Below are positions 27,969 through 36,246 of a stretch of DNA of 64,000 bases, piece by piece (the first letter of the stretch is position 1; every line of letters begins with the position of its first letter). This stretch comes from Duganella sp. SG902 (lineage in GTDB: Bacteria; Pseudomonadota; Gammaproteobacteria; Burkholderiales; Burkholderiaceae_D). The stretch lies in assembly GCF_013376005.1 (NCBI RefSeq), contig NZ_JABMJK010000002.1:643098-707097 (forward strand). Direction: 5' to 3'. Below the pieces are notes generated by a model that did not search any database, was not told the DNA's origin, and saw only the letters and a program-made list of their open reading frames with translations. The translations under genes and the position numbers were made by a program.

Positions 27969-29843
27969 TTACTTTAAGGGCTGCAAAATCGCCCCAAGGC
28001 GATCTGGCGTACCTTCGATGCGTTCCAGGCGCGGATATCTCAGGCCGCCGTGGTAGTCCAGCGCCACCTCCTGGTACAGGCCGCCTTTCCTGATCAGCAG
28101 CTTGATCGGCTCTTTCGCAGCCTTGGCGGCGGTCACGGCGGCGCGCAGCAGTTCCGGCTTGTAGGCGCGGCCGTTGACCGCCACCAGCACATTGCCGCCC
28201 GCCAAGCCGGCCTTGAAGGCCACGCCTTCCCACTGCAAGGCCTCCAGCTTGCCATCGGCTCCCACCGAGAAGCCCAGAGAATACTGGAAGTTGGCCGACT
28301 TGCTCAGGTCCTCCTGCGCTTTCAGGAAGTCGGTCTGTTTTTCGGTGTAGACCAGTTTCCAGCCGGCACGGGCGAGGCCGTCCAGCGGGGCGCCCGGGCC
28401 GTGGCCATCGAGGCGGCTGCGCAGGAAGGGCGCCCAGTCGTAAGCCTGCACCGCGTTCAGCGCCTTCACCACGTCGTCGAAGGTGTAGTGCTTGGCGACA
28501 TTGACGCCGTCATCCACGCCAAAGAAGTTGCGGGCGAAATCGTTCAGCGATTTCTTCTCGCCCGACAGTTCGCGGATCTTGGTGTCGGCATCCAGCCAGA
28601 TCAGTTGGCCTTCCGAGTAGTAATCCTCGGCGCGCTGCCAGTTGTTCCAGCCCTGCGGACGGCGCGCATTGACGATAGGATCGTTGACGGTGTCCTGCAC
28701 CGCGCGCCATGCGCGGCCCTTGACGTTGTCGTAGCGGGCGGCGGTGGCGGCGATCAGGTCGCGCGTGTGTTCCGGCTTGATCAGGCCCGAACGCGCGGCC
28801 AGCACGGCGCCCCAGTACTGGGTCTGGCCCTCGTACACCCACAGCAATTCGTTTTGCAGCGGGGTGTTGAAGTCCGGCACGTTCTGGCCGGCAGGGCGGC
28901 GGAACTTGCCGTTCCACGAGTGGGTGAATTCGTGCGACAGCAGCTCGCGCCGCGCCTCGTATTTATTCCACTCGGTGAAGTAGCCCAGCTTGACGCCATT
29001 CTCGCTCGACTGGTGGTGCTCGCGGCCGATGCCTCCGAATTCATCGCTGATGGCGAACAGGAAATCGTAGTGCTTGTAATGCTGCGAGTTGAACAGCTTG
29101 TAGGCCTGCCGCACCATCTCGCGGTGCGGCGCGATCTGTTCCGGCGTGGCTTCCAGCTGCTCGGGCGAATCGGCCACCACGTTCAGGCGCACCGGAATCT
29201 TCGCGCCCGGATCGAGGTCGATCTGGCGGAAGTAGCGGCCGGCGAACAGCGGCGAATCGATCAGGGTTTCCAGGTCCAGCGGCTTGAAGGCCACCTCGTC
29301 GCCCTGGCGCTCCTGCTGCTCCAGCGCGCTGCCGTACTGCCAGCCCGGCGGCACGGTCAGGTTGGGCTGCACCGTGATGCGGCGGCTGTTGTAGCCGGCC
29401 GGGTACAGCGTCACCGACTGCCATTGCACGCCGACGATGTCGTTGGTCATGGTGGTGCGGCCCTGGTTGGGCTCCACCGGCGACAGGTACTGGAATTCCA
29501 CTTCGACCCCGCTCGCGCCCTTTGGCACCTCGAGGTGGAAGGCGTACACATTGACCGGATCGCGCTGCCATTCCAGCGGCTGGCCGTTGGCGCTGACCTT
29601 CAGGCCGGCGAACTGGTTGAGCGCGCCGCTGGGGCCGTGGTTGCCGGGAATCCACTGCGGATACAGCAGCGTCAGCTTGCCGGGTCTGGCCGGGATGCTT
29701 TCGCGCACGCGGAAGATGTTTTGCGCGGTGTCGGAGGCATCGACTTTCAGAACGATGGTGCCCGGATAGGGCTGATCGGAGGCGGCCTGGGCGCTGAAGG
29801 CGGTAGCCAGCACGGCGGCAAGTACGGCGCGGGTCAAAGACAT
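27969..29843 (-). CDS. M61-family metallopeptidase with PDZ domain
   Basis: A 624-residue exported glycyl-aminopeptidase-like peptidase (signal peptide MSLTRAVLAAVLATAFSAQA). After an N-terminal beta-rich region comes the gluzincin core: HEFTHSW (His304, Glu305, His308), with the third zinc ligand Glu in LLWVYEGQTQYWG downstream. A C-terminal PDZ-like domain (FQYSLGFSVGADGKLEAL to GGNVLVAVNG) follows. Such enzymes cleave peptides with N-terminal Gly or Ala in the periplasm. The gene is divergent from hsp20 and followed by a small unknown gene. Length and motifs are complete. Confidence 0.94.
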   Translation of the reverse strand: MSLTRAVLAAVLATAFSAQAASDQPYPGTIVLKVDASDTAQNIFRVRESIPARPGKLTLLYPQWIPGNHGPSGALNQFAGLKVSANGQPLEWQRDPVNVYAFHLEVPKGASGVEVEFQYLSPVEPNQGRTTMTNDIVGVQWQSVTLYPAGYNSRRITVQPNLTVPPGWQYGSALEQQERQGDEVAFKPLDLETLIDSPLFAGRYFRQIDLDPGAKIPVRLNVVADSPEQLEATPEQIAPHREMVRQAYKLFNSQHYKHYDFLFAISDEFGGIGREHHQSSENGVKLGYFTEWNKYEARRELLSHEFTHSWNGKFRRPAGQNVPDFNTPLQNELLWVYEGQTQYWGAVLAARSGLIKPEHTRDLIAATAARYDNVKGRAWRAVQDTVNDPIVNARRPQGWNNWQRAEDYYSEGQLIWLDADTKIRELSGEKKSLNDFARNFFGVDDGVNVAKHYTFDDVVKALNAVQAYDWAPFLRSRLDGHGPGAPLDGLARAGWKLVYTEKQTDFLKAQEDLSKSANFQYSLGFSVGADGKLEALQWEGVAFKAGLAGGNVLVAVNGRAYKPELLRAAVTAAKAAKEPIKLLIRKGGLYQEVALDYHGGLRYPRLERIEGTPDRLGAILQPLK

Positions 29844-29917
29844 AATGGTTTAATAAAACGGTTGACAAGAGGAAGAGTGTAGCACGCAGGAAACGAAAAA
29901 ATTTTTTAAAAAAACCT

Positions 29918-29946
29918 CTTGAAAGCCATTTGGTCCGACTTATATG
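29918..29946 (+). promoter_or_regulatory. Putative promoter of the hsp20 gene
   Basis: CTTGAAA at 29918-29924 followed by TATATG at 29941-29946 fits a -35/-10 pair with about 16-17 bases between. CTTGAAA is also the -35 of sigma-32 heat-shock promoters, but the C-rich sigma-32 -10 is not clear. Either sigma factor is possible. Confidence 0.5.
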
Positions 29947-29950
29947 GGGA

Positions 29951-30014
29951 TCAGCGGTTGCCTGATTGTGGGGGCCGCGAACTTCTTCATATCGCTTATT
30001 TTGAAAAGGATATC
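29951..30014 (+). promoter_or_regulatory. ROSE-like RNA thermometer in the hsp20 leader
   Basis: The 5' leader can fold its ribosome-binding site AGGA (30007-30010) against TCGCT (29992-29996), leaving G29994 unpaired. This U-Y-G-C-U versus AGGA pairing is the hallmark of ROSE elements. The stem extends with ATA/TAT (29989-29991 with 30011-30013) and one more U-A pair inside, closing an 8-base loop. Upstream, GCGG (about 29954) can pair with CCGC (about 29975). Heat would melt the hairpin and allow translation of the heat-shock protein. Confidence 0.68.
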
Positions 30015-30018
30015 TATC

Positions 30019-30471
30019 ATGCGTACTTTTGATCTCACCCCTCTGTATCGTTCCGCTATCGGCTTTGATCGTCTGGCACAAATGCTGAATGACGCCCAGC
30101 GCAATGACACTCCAAGCTATCCCCCATACAACATCGAGCTGGTCTCGGACGACCAGTATCGGATCGTCATGGCGCTGGCCGGCTTCAGCCGCGAAGAAAT
30201 CGACATCACCTTCGAGCGTGACTCGCTGACCGTGGTGGGCCGCAAGCAGAAGGACGCCACCGAGCGCACCTACCTGCACCGTGGCATCGCGGCGCGCGAT
30301 TTCGAGCAGCGCTTCCAACTGGCCAACCACGTCAAGGTGACCGGCGCCAGCTTCGACAACGGCATGCTCACCATCGAACTGGTGCGTGAGATTCCGGAGG
30401 CACTGAAGCCACGCAAGATCGTCATCGACGGTGGCGACAACGTGACCGCGCTGGAGCAGCGCGCAGCGTAA
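30019..30471 (+). CDS. Small heat-shock protein Hsp20 (IbpA-like)
   Basis: A 150-residue alpha-crystallin-type chaperone that binds unfolding proteins in the cytoplasm and holds them for DnaK/ClpB. The N-terminus MRTFDLTPLYRSAIGFDRL is that of the IbpA/B class, the alpha-crystallin domain spans about 35-125 with YRIVMALAGFSREEIDITFE and GASFDNGMLTIELVREIPE, and the tail has the IxI-like KIVIDG. The start is ATG 30019 after AAAAGGA. The leader can form a ROSE-like thermometer. It is the only gene of its transcription unit, ended by a strong hairpin. Confidence 0.96.
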   Translation: MRTFDLTPLYRSAIGFDRLAQMLNDAQRNDTPSYPPYNIELVSDDQYRIVMALAGFSREEIDITFERDSLTVVGRKQKDATERTYLHRGIAARDFEQRFQLANHVKVTGASFDNGMLTIELVREIPEALKPRKIVIDGGDNVTALEQRAA

Positions 30472-30493
30472 GCCCGCGTTAGCGCAGTGGTTC

Positions 30494-30524
30494 AAACTGG
30501 CCGGTTGATCCGGCCAGTTTTACG
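30494..30524. terminator. Intrinsic terminator after hsp20
   Basis: AAACTGGCCGG-TTGAT-CCGGCCAGTTT is a perfect 11-bp stem with a 5-base loop. The stem itself ends in TTT and is followed by TACG; on the minus strand AAA becomes TTT as well. It separates convergent hsp20 and the PEP-CTERM gene and may serve both. Confidence 0.85.
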
Positions 30525-30530
30525 TTGTGC

Positions 30531-31354
30531 TCAGCGTTGGCGGCGACGGCGCGCGCGCCCGGCGCCCAGCAGCGCCAGGCCGGCGCCGAACAGCGCGTAG
30601 CTGGCCGGCTCGGGCACCGGCGAGGACGGCGGGAACTGCGACAGGTCGGCGCTGACAGTGAATTCCAGCACGCCGCTTTTGGCGCCGGCCGTGGTGTTGT
30701 CGTAGACCAGGTTCAGCGTCCTGGAGTAGGCCTCGCTTTTGGGCAGCAGGGCGTCCGCCTCGCCACGCAGGTCGAGCGTGCCGGCGGCCACCGTGTCCGA
30801 CGCGTATTCCCACGCGCCCACCTGGCCGATGGCGGCGTACAGCTGGGAGAACCCCACCGACGAGGTGAACGCGGGGCCGGCGATCAGCCCGCTGCTGGAG
30901 GCGCTGACCGCGGCGTCGGCGTCGATCCGCAGGCCGGTGTGCGCCGACAGCTCAAACGTCACCACGCCGGTCGTCGCGCGGCTGCCCACGTCGTAGCGGC
31001 CGCTGTTGGCGCCATTGCTCTGAGAGGCCGCCTGCAGCCACAGCGTCTCCAGCGTGCCGGCGCCGCTGGCCGACGCCCACTGGTTGAAATAGGTGCCTGA
31101 GTTGCTGTGGCAACCGACTGGGCCGGCCCGGCGGCGGTCAGCGTGCTGTCCTGGTCCAGCGTCAGCACGCGCGCGGCCGGCGGCGCCGCCGACGTCAGCG
31201 TGAACGATGGCGTGATGCCGTCGGTCAGGTCGAGATCGATGAGCGTGACGCGGAAATTGCCCAATGACGAGGCCGAGCTGTGGGCGGCGCTGGCGCTGGC
31301 CGCCGCCATGCCGAGGCAGGCGGCCAGCAGTTTTACGAAGGTGAAATTTTTCAT
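30531..31354 (-). pseudogene. PEP-CTERM sorted exported protein, frameshifted
   Basis: Two frames make up one protein. From ATG 31354 a signal peptide (MKNFTFVKLLAACLGMAAAS) and about 80 mature residues read in one frame to AAGPAQSVAT. The remainder, from about CHSNSGTYFNQWASASG to the C-terminus, is in another frame. It ends in VPEPASYALFGAGLALLGAG plus an Arg cluster, a textbook PEP-CTERM sorting signal for exosortase. The total of 824 bases is one short of a whole number of codons, which fits a single-base deletion near 31105, a sequencing error, or a programmed -1 shift; no slippery heptamer is obvious. No exosortase gene is in the window. The mature domain is unrecognised. Confidence 0.8.
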
Positions 31355-31508
31355 GGCGCATCCTTTCAAGTCGGGGAAAACCCACGCCCATATTAACAAT
31401 ATTTCATCAAAATGGGCGGGCGCGCGCCACAGAATTGGTTAAGTAGGGCCTAAGTTTTTTCCCGCATATTGGATACATCTAAAGTCTTCATTCACAAGGA
31501 GAACCGTT

Positions 31509-33005
31509 ATGTCCAACTCTACTCTCAAGCGTGCCGCCGTCGCCGTCGCCGTACTGGGCGTGGTCGGCGTCGGCGGTGCGGTCGCTGTCAAACAAAACGC
31601 CGCGGTCGCCGCCGCCGCCGCACCGGTGGCCGCCGTTGCCGCCCCGGCCGCCGCCGCCCCGGCGCCGGTCGCCGCGCCGCCGATCTCCCTGCCGGACTTC
31701 AGCGTCATCGTCGCCCACAACGGCCCGGCCGTGGTCAACATCAACGTCACCGGCAGCACCAAGACCGCCTACAACGGCCCGCAAGGACGGGACGATCCGT
31801 TTGCCGACGATCCCTTCTATGAATTCTTCCGCCGCTTCCAGGGCCAGCAGCGCGGCGGCCAGCGCGCCCAGCCGACCCACGGCCTGGGTTCCGGCTTCAT
31901 CATCAGTTCGGACGGCATCATCCTGACCAACGCCCACGTGGTGCGCGACGCCAGCGAGGTGGTGGTCAAGCTGACCGACCGCCGCGAATTCCGCGCCAAG
32001 GTGCTGGGCTCCGATCCGCAAAGCGACGTCGCCGTGCTGAAGATCGACGCCAAGAACCTGCCGGTGGTGCCGCTGGCCAAGAACAACGACCTCAAGGTGG
32101 GCGAATGGGTGCTGGCGATCGGCTCGCCGTACGGCCTGGACAACACCGTCACCGCCGGCGTGGTCAGCGCCAAGGGCCGCACGCTGCCGGATGGCAACGT
32201 TCCGTTCATCCAGACCGACGTCGCCGTCAACCCGGGCAACTCCGGCGGCCCGCTGTTCAACACGCGCGGCGAGGTGGTCGGCATCAACTCGCAGATCTAC
32301 AGCCAGACCGGCGGCTACCAAGGCTTGTCGTTCGCCATCCCGATCGACGTCGCCAACAAGATCAAGAACCAGATCGTTTCCACCGGCAAGGTGGTGCACG
32401 CCAAGCTGGGCGTGACCGTGCAGGAGGTGAACCAGGGCTTCGCCGATTCCTTCAACCTGGAAACGCCCGAAGGCGCCCTGATCTCCAACGTCGAGCGCGG
32501 CGGTCCGGCCGACAAGGCCGGCCTCAAGGCCGGCGACGTGATCCGCGCCCTGAATGGCCAGAAGATCATCAGCTCGGCCGACCTGCCGTCGATGGTGGGC
32601 CTGTCGACCCCGGGCGACAAGATCACGCTGGACGTCTGGCGCCAGGGCAAGCCGGTGCAAGTCACCGCCACCCTGGGCAACGCCAAGGATAAAGTAATGG
32701 CGCAGGACGATGACGGCCCGGCCGACCAGGCCAGCGCCAAGCTGCGCCTGGGCCTTTCGCTGCGCCAGCTGGATCCGATGGAGCGGCGTGAATCTGGCAT
32801 CGCCAGCGGCTTGCTGATCCAGGACGCCGGCGGCGCCGCCGCCAACGCCGGGGTGCAGCCGGGCGACGTGCTGCTGTCGGTCAACGGCCGCCCGGTCAAC
32901 AGCGTCGACCAGGTGCGCGAGGTGGTGGGCAAGGCCGGCAAGTCGGTGGCATTGCTGATCCAGCGCGGCGACGATAAAATCTTCATACCGGTCCGCCTGG
33001 GCTAA
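31509..33005 (+). CDS. Do/DegQ-family periplasmic serine endoprotease
   Basis: A 498-residue HtrA-type protease and chaperone acting on misfolded envelope proteins. The N-terminal hydrophobic segment (residues 8-27) is a signal peptide or anchor, followed by an unusually Ala/Pro-rich stretch to about 58. The trypsin-like domain has a complete triad: His143 in LTNAHVV, Asp173 in SDVAVLKI, Ser245 in NPGNSGGPLF. Two PDZ domains follow (about 300-385 and 410-495). AAGGAGA precedes ATG 31509. The gene is 18 bases before a response regulator and histidine kinase, so this is an envelope-stress operon of protease plus two-component system. Confidence 0.96.
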   Translation: MSNSTLKRAAVAVAVLGVVGVGGAVAVKQNAAVAAAAAPVAAVAAPAAAAPAPVAAPPISLPDFSVIVAHNGPAVVNINVTGSTKTAYNGPQGRDDPFADDPFYEFFRRFQGQQRGGQRAQPTHGLGSGFIISSDGIILTNAHVVRDASEVVVKLTDRREFRAKVLGSDPQSDVAVLKIDAKNLPVVPLAKNNDLKVGEWVLAIGSPYGLDNTVTAGVVSAKGRTLPDGNVPFIQTDVAVNPGNSGGPLFNTRGEVVGINSQIYSQTGGYQGLSFAIPIDVANKIKNQIVSTGKVVHAKLGVTVQEVNQGFADSFNLETPEGALISNVERGGPADKAGLKAGDVIRALNGQKIISSADLPSMVGLSTPGDKITLDVWRQGKPVQVTATLGNAKDKVMAQDDDGPADQASAKLRLGLSLRQLDPMERRESGIASGLLIQDAGGAAANAGVQPGDVLLSVNGRPVNSVDQVREVVGKAGKSVALLIQRGDDKIFIPVRLG

Positions 33006-33023
33006 GCGAAAACAAGGAAAAAT

Positions 33024-33683
33024 ATGCGACTTCTTCTGGTGGAAGACGACACCATGATCGGCGAGGTGGTGCTCGACCTCTTGCGGGCCGAGCACTACGC
33101 GGTCGACTGGGTCAAGGACGGCGACATGGCCGACACCGCGCTGCAAACCCAGACCTACGACCTGGTGCTGCTGGATCTGGGCCTGCCGCGCAAGGACGGC
33201 CTGGAGGTGCTGCGCTCGATGCGCCTGCGCAAGGAACTCACGCCGGTCCTGATCGCCACCGCGCGCGACGCCAAGGAGCAGCGCATCGCCGGCCTGGACG
33301 CCGGCGCCGACGACTACGTGCTCAAGCCCTACGACCTGGACGAGCTGCTGGCCCGCATCCGCGCGCTGCTGCGCCGCTCGGCCGGCCGCGCCGAGCCGGT
33401 GTTCGAGCACGGCAACGTCACGGTCAACCCGCAAACCCGCGAAGTGATCGCCGACGGCAAGCCGGTCAGCCTGTCGGCGCGCGAGTGGGCGGTGCTGGAG
33501 GCGCTGATCGCGCGTCCCGGCATCGTGCTGTCGCGCCACCAGCTGGAGGAAAAGCTGTACAGCTGGAAGGATGAGGTCAACAGCAACGCGGTGGAGGTCT
33601 ACATCCACGGCCTGCGCAAGAAGCTGGGCGCGGAGCTGATACAGAACGTGCGCGGCCTGGGCTACATGGTTCCCAAGCTATGA
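33024..33683 (+). CDS. OmpR/PhoB-family response regulator
   Basis: A 219-residue two-component regulator. The receiver domain has the acidic residues of VEDDTM and phospho-acceptor Asp51 in LVLLDLGLPRKDG. The C-terminal winged helix carries LSAREWAVLEALIARPG, NSNAVEVYIHGLRKKLG and IQNVRGLGYMVPK, like QseB/PmrA/TctD regulators. It follows the degQ-like gene by 18 bases and overlaps the kinase gene by 4 bases (ATGA), so the three are co-translated. The operon order suggests it controls envelope proteolysis, which is inference. Confidence 0.96.
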   Translation: MRLLLVEDDTMIGEVVLDLLRAEHYAVDWVKDGDMADTALQTQTYDLVLLDLGLPRKDGLEVLRSMRLRKELTPVLIATARDAKEQRIAGLDAGADDYVLKPYDLDELLARIRALLRRSAGRAEPVFEHGNVTVNPQTREVIADGKPVSLSAREWAVLEALIARPGIVLSRHQLEEKLYSWKDEVNSNAVEVYIHGLRKKLGAELIQNVRGLGYMVPKL

Positions 33684-35068
33684 AGGTGAAGATGCCGTCG
33701 CTGCCACGGGTGCCGGTGGTGACGCACTCGCTGCGCGGCCGCCTGCTGTGGTTCCTGCTGGCGGCCATCACCATGGCCGCCATCGCCCAGGCCATGATCG
33801 CCTACCGCAGTGCGCTCAGCGACGCCGATCAGATCTTCGACTATCACATGCAGCAAATGGCGATGTCGCTGCGCTCCAGCGCCACGCTGACCAACAAGGC
33901 CGCCGACACGGCCGCCGATCCCGAAAACGACGACCTGGTGGTGCAAGTCTGGACGCCGGACGGCGCCCAGGTGTTCCGCTCGCTGTCGCGCGCGGCGCTG
34001 CCGCAGCGCGCCGTGCTGGGCTTTTCCAATGTGCGGGTGAACAACACCACCTACCGCATCTTCTCGGTGCAGACCTCCAACCAGACCGTGCAGGTGGCGC
34101 AGGACATGGCGGTGCGCCAGCGCATGGCCGGCACGCTGGCGCTGCGCACGGTCGGCCCGATCGCCGTGATGGCGCCGGTGCTGATGCTGGTGGTGTGGTG
34201 GGTGGTGTCGGGCTCGCTGGCGCCGGTGTCGCGCGTCAAGCGCCAGGTGGCGGCGCGCCAGGCCGACGACTTGTCGCCGGTGTCGGAGAACGACCTGCCG
34301 GACGAGGTGCTGCCGCTGGTGCAGGAGCTCAACCTGCTGTTCGTGCGCGTGCGCACCGCCTTCGAGGCGCAGCAGCACTTCGTGGCCGACGCCGCGCACG
34401 AGCTGCGCACGCCGCTGGCGGCGCTCAAGCTGCAGGTGCTCAGCCTGGAGCGCGCGCCGGACGAGGCCGCGCGCAAGGTGGCGGTGTCGCGCGTCACGGC
34501 CGGCATCGAGCGCGCCACCCGCCTGGTCGAGCAGTTGCTGGTGCTGGCGCGGCAGGAGGGCGGCGTCGAGGAAATCAAGCTGGAGCCGGTCAACCTGGGC
34601 GAGCTGGTCCGGCGCGTGCTGGGCGACATGGCCGGCCTGGCGCAGGCGCGCCAGATCGACCTCGGCCTGCACCACGCCGACGAGGTGGTGGTGGCGGGCC
34701 AGCAGGACGCCCTGCTGATCCTGCTGCGCAACCTGGTCGACAACGCCATCAAGTACACGCCGGCCGGCGGCACCGTCGATGTCGAGCTGCGGCGTAGCGT
34801 GGCCGCCACAAAAAACGCCAAGCCGCGGGTGGTGCTGAGCGTCGAGGATTCCGGCCCCGGCATCCCGCCGGAGGAGCGCGAGCGCGTGTTCAGCCGCTTC
34901 TACCGCGTGCCCGGAAGCCCCGCCGGTGGTAGCGGTCTGGGCATGGCGATCGTGCGCTCGATCGCCGAACGCCATGGCGGCCTGCTGTCGCTCGACCAGT
35001 CCGCGCGGCTGGGCGGCCTCAAGGTCAGCGTCGATTTTCCCGAGACTGGCAAGCCCACTCCAGCTTAA
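33680..35068 (+). CDS. Two-component sensor histidine kinase
   Basis: A 462-residue inner-membrane kinase. A first membrane helix (about residues 17-40, LLWFLLAAITMAAIAQAMI), a periplasmic sensor of about 110 residues and a second helix (about 155-180, VGPIAVMAPVLMLVVWWVV) precede a HAMP-like linker. The phospho-accepting His is in FVADAAHELRTPLAALK, the N-box is NLVDNAIKYTP, and G-boxes are DSGPGIPPEE and SGLGMAIV. The signal sensed is unknown. It pairs with the preceding regulator through an ATGA overlap and lies in the protease operon. Confidence 0.96.
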   Translation: MKVKMPSLPRVPVVTHSLRGRLLWFLLAAITMAAIAQAMIAYRSALSDADQIFDYHMQQMAMSLRSSATLTNKAADTAADPENDDLVVQVWTPDGAQVFRSLSRAALPQRAVLGFSNVRVNNTTYRIFSVQTSNQTVQVAQDMAVRQRMAGTLALRTVGPIAVMAPVLMLVVWWVVSGSLAPVSRVKRQVAARQADDLSPVSENDLPDEVLPLVQELNLLFVRVRTAFEAQQHFVADAAHELRTPLAALKLQVLSLERAPDEAARKVAVSRVTAGIERATRLVEQLLVLARQEGGVEEIKLEPVNLGELVRRVLGDMAGLAQARQIDLGLHHADEVVVAGQQDALLILLRNLVDNAIKYTPAGGTVDVELRRSVAATKNAKPRVVLSVEDSGPGIPPEERERVFSRFYRVPGSPAGGSGLGMAIVRSIAERHGGLLSLDQSARLGGLKVSVDFPETGKPTPA

Positions 35069-35100
35069 AATGCCGTTTTGACACGGCGTGGGAGTGGTGC

Positions 35101-36246
35101 ATGAAGAAAATCGGCTTTTCGGGTACGCTGGACCCGATCACCAACGGTCACATGTGGGTGATCAACGAGGCCCGTTCGCTGGCGGACGAGGTGGTCGTGT
35201 TCCTGTCCGAGAACCCCGCCAAGAAGCCGCGCTTCACGGCCGAGGAGCGCAAGAGCATCATCGCGCTCAGCTGCGCCGAGCAGGGCTGGGACAATGTCTC
35301 GGTGGTGATCGTGCGCGGCGACTACACCGCGCGCGCGGCCAAGAAGCAGGGTGTCGAGTGCCTGATCCGCGGCATCCGCACCACCGCCGATTTCGATTAC
35401 GAGAACCTGATCCAGCAAACCAACGTCGACGTGCTGCAGGGCGCCAAGACGGTGTTCGTGATGCCGCCGCGCGACCTCGGCTCCGTGAGCTCCTCGTTCG
35501 TCAAGGCGCTCGAGGGGCCGATCGGCTGGAACTGGATCATGAAGAAATTCGTGCCCGGCCCGGCCTATCACGCCTGGGTGCTGGGCTGGCTGCGCAAGGA
35601 ATGGGAAACCCTGTGGGATTACGAGCACCGCGACGCCACCGCCATCGCCCACGCCGACCAGTGGTTCGTGCAGCTGACCGGCGCCACCGCCTACGGCGGG
35701 CCGATGCGCCACTATCACAACCTCGACCACCTGGTGCACGGCCTGTGCGAGATTCGCGTGTGGGCCGCCAACACCCGTCCCGATCCGGCCGATGTGGACA
35801 TCGTCAAGCAAGCCTTCTGGTTCCATGACGCCGAGTATGGCCACAGCGGCGAGCCCGGCACGCTGACCAACGAGGAAGCCAGCGCGCAACTGTGGCTGGG
35901 CAGCCACCTGGGGCAGGAAATGGCCGACGCGGCCGAGCTGATCCGCGCCACCGACCACTTCCAGGAAGCCGCGATCACGCACCGCCTGAAGGATATTTTG
36001 CTGTGCGTGGACCTGGCCATCCTCGGCCAGGACGACGAGGTGTACCAGAACTATGCGCGGGCCATCCGGCAGGAGTACATCCACCTGCCGGACGTCAAAT
36101 ACCGCGAGCAGCGGCGCGGGGCGCTGGCGCACCTGTGCCGCAAGGCGCAGGCCGGGCAATTGTTCGGCAATGCCTACTTCGCCGAACAGTACAACGAACG
36201 CGCCATCGACAATATGCAGCGCGAGATGGCGCGGCTGGACGGTTAG
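35101..36246 (+). CDS. CoaD-like nucleotidyltransferase fused to an HD-superfamily hydrolase
   Basis: A 381-residue two-domain protein. Residues 1-165 match pantetheine-phosphate adenylyltransferase (CoaD): FSGTLDPITNGHMWV with the catalytic Thr9 and His17, NPAKKPRFTAEER, LIRGIRTTADFDYENL (Arg90, Arg93), and VSSSFVKAL (about 129-136). Residues about 175-380 match the predicted metal-dependent HD hydrolases (COG4339 type): HYHNLDHL (204-211), FWFHDAEYG (HD at 242-243), NEEASA, and CVDLAILG with a late Asp, then IRQEYIHLPDVKY. CoaD is normally a single domain of about 160 residues. GGAG precedes ATG 35101 and the gene stands 32 bases after the kinase. Coupling of CoA synthesis and HD hydrolysis, or action on another pantetheine-like or nucleotide substrate, is inference. 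Confidence 0.88.
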   Translation: MKKIGFSGTLDPITNGHMWVINEARSLADEVVVFLSENPAKKPRFTAEERKSIIALSCAEQGWDNVSVVIVRGDYTARAAKKQGVECLIRGIRTTADFDYENLIQQTNVDVLQGAKTVFVMPPRDLGSVSSSFVKALEGPIGWNWIMKKFVPGPAYHAWVLGWLRKEWETLWDYEHRDATAIAHADQWFVQLTGATAYGGPMRHYHNLDHLVHGLCEIRVWAANTRPDPADVDIVKQAFWFHDAEYGHSGEPGTLTNEEASAQLWLGSHLGQEMADAAELIRATDHFQEAAITHRLKDILLCVDLAILGQDDEVYQNYARAIRQEYIHLPDVKYREQRRGALAHLCRKAQAGQLFGNAYFAEQYNERAIDNMQREMARLDG

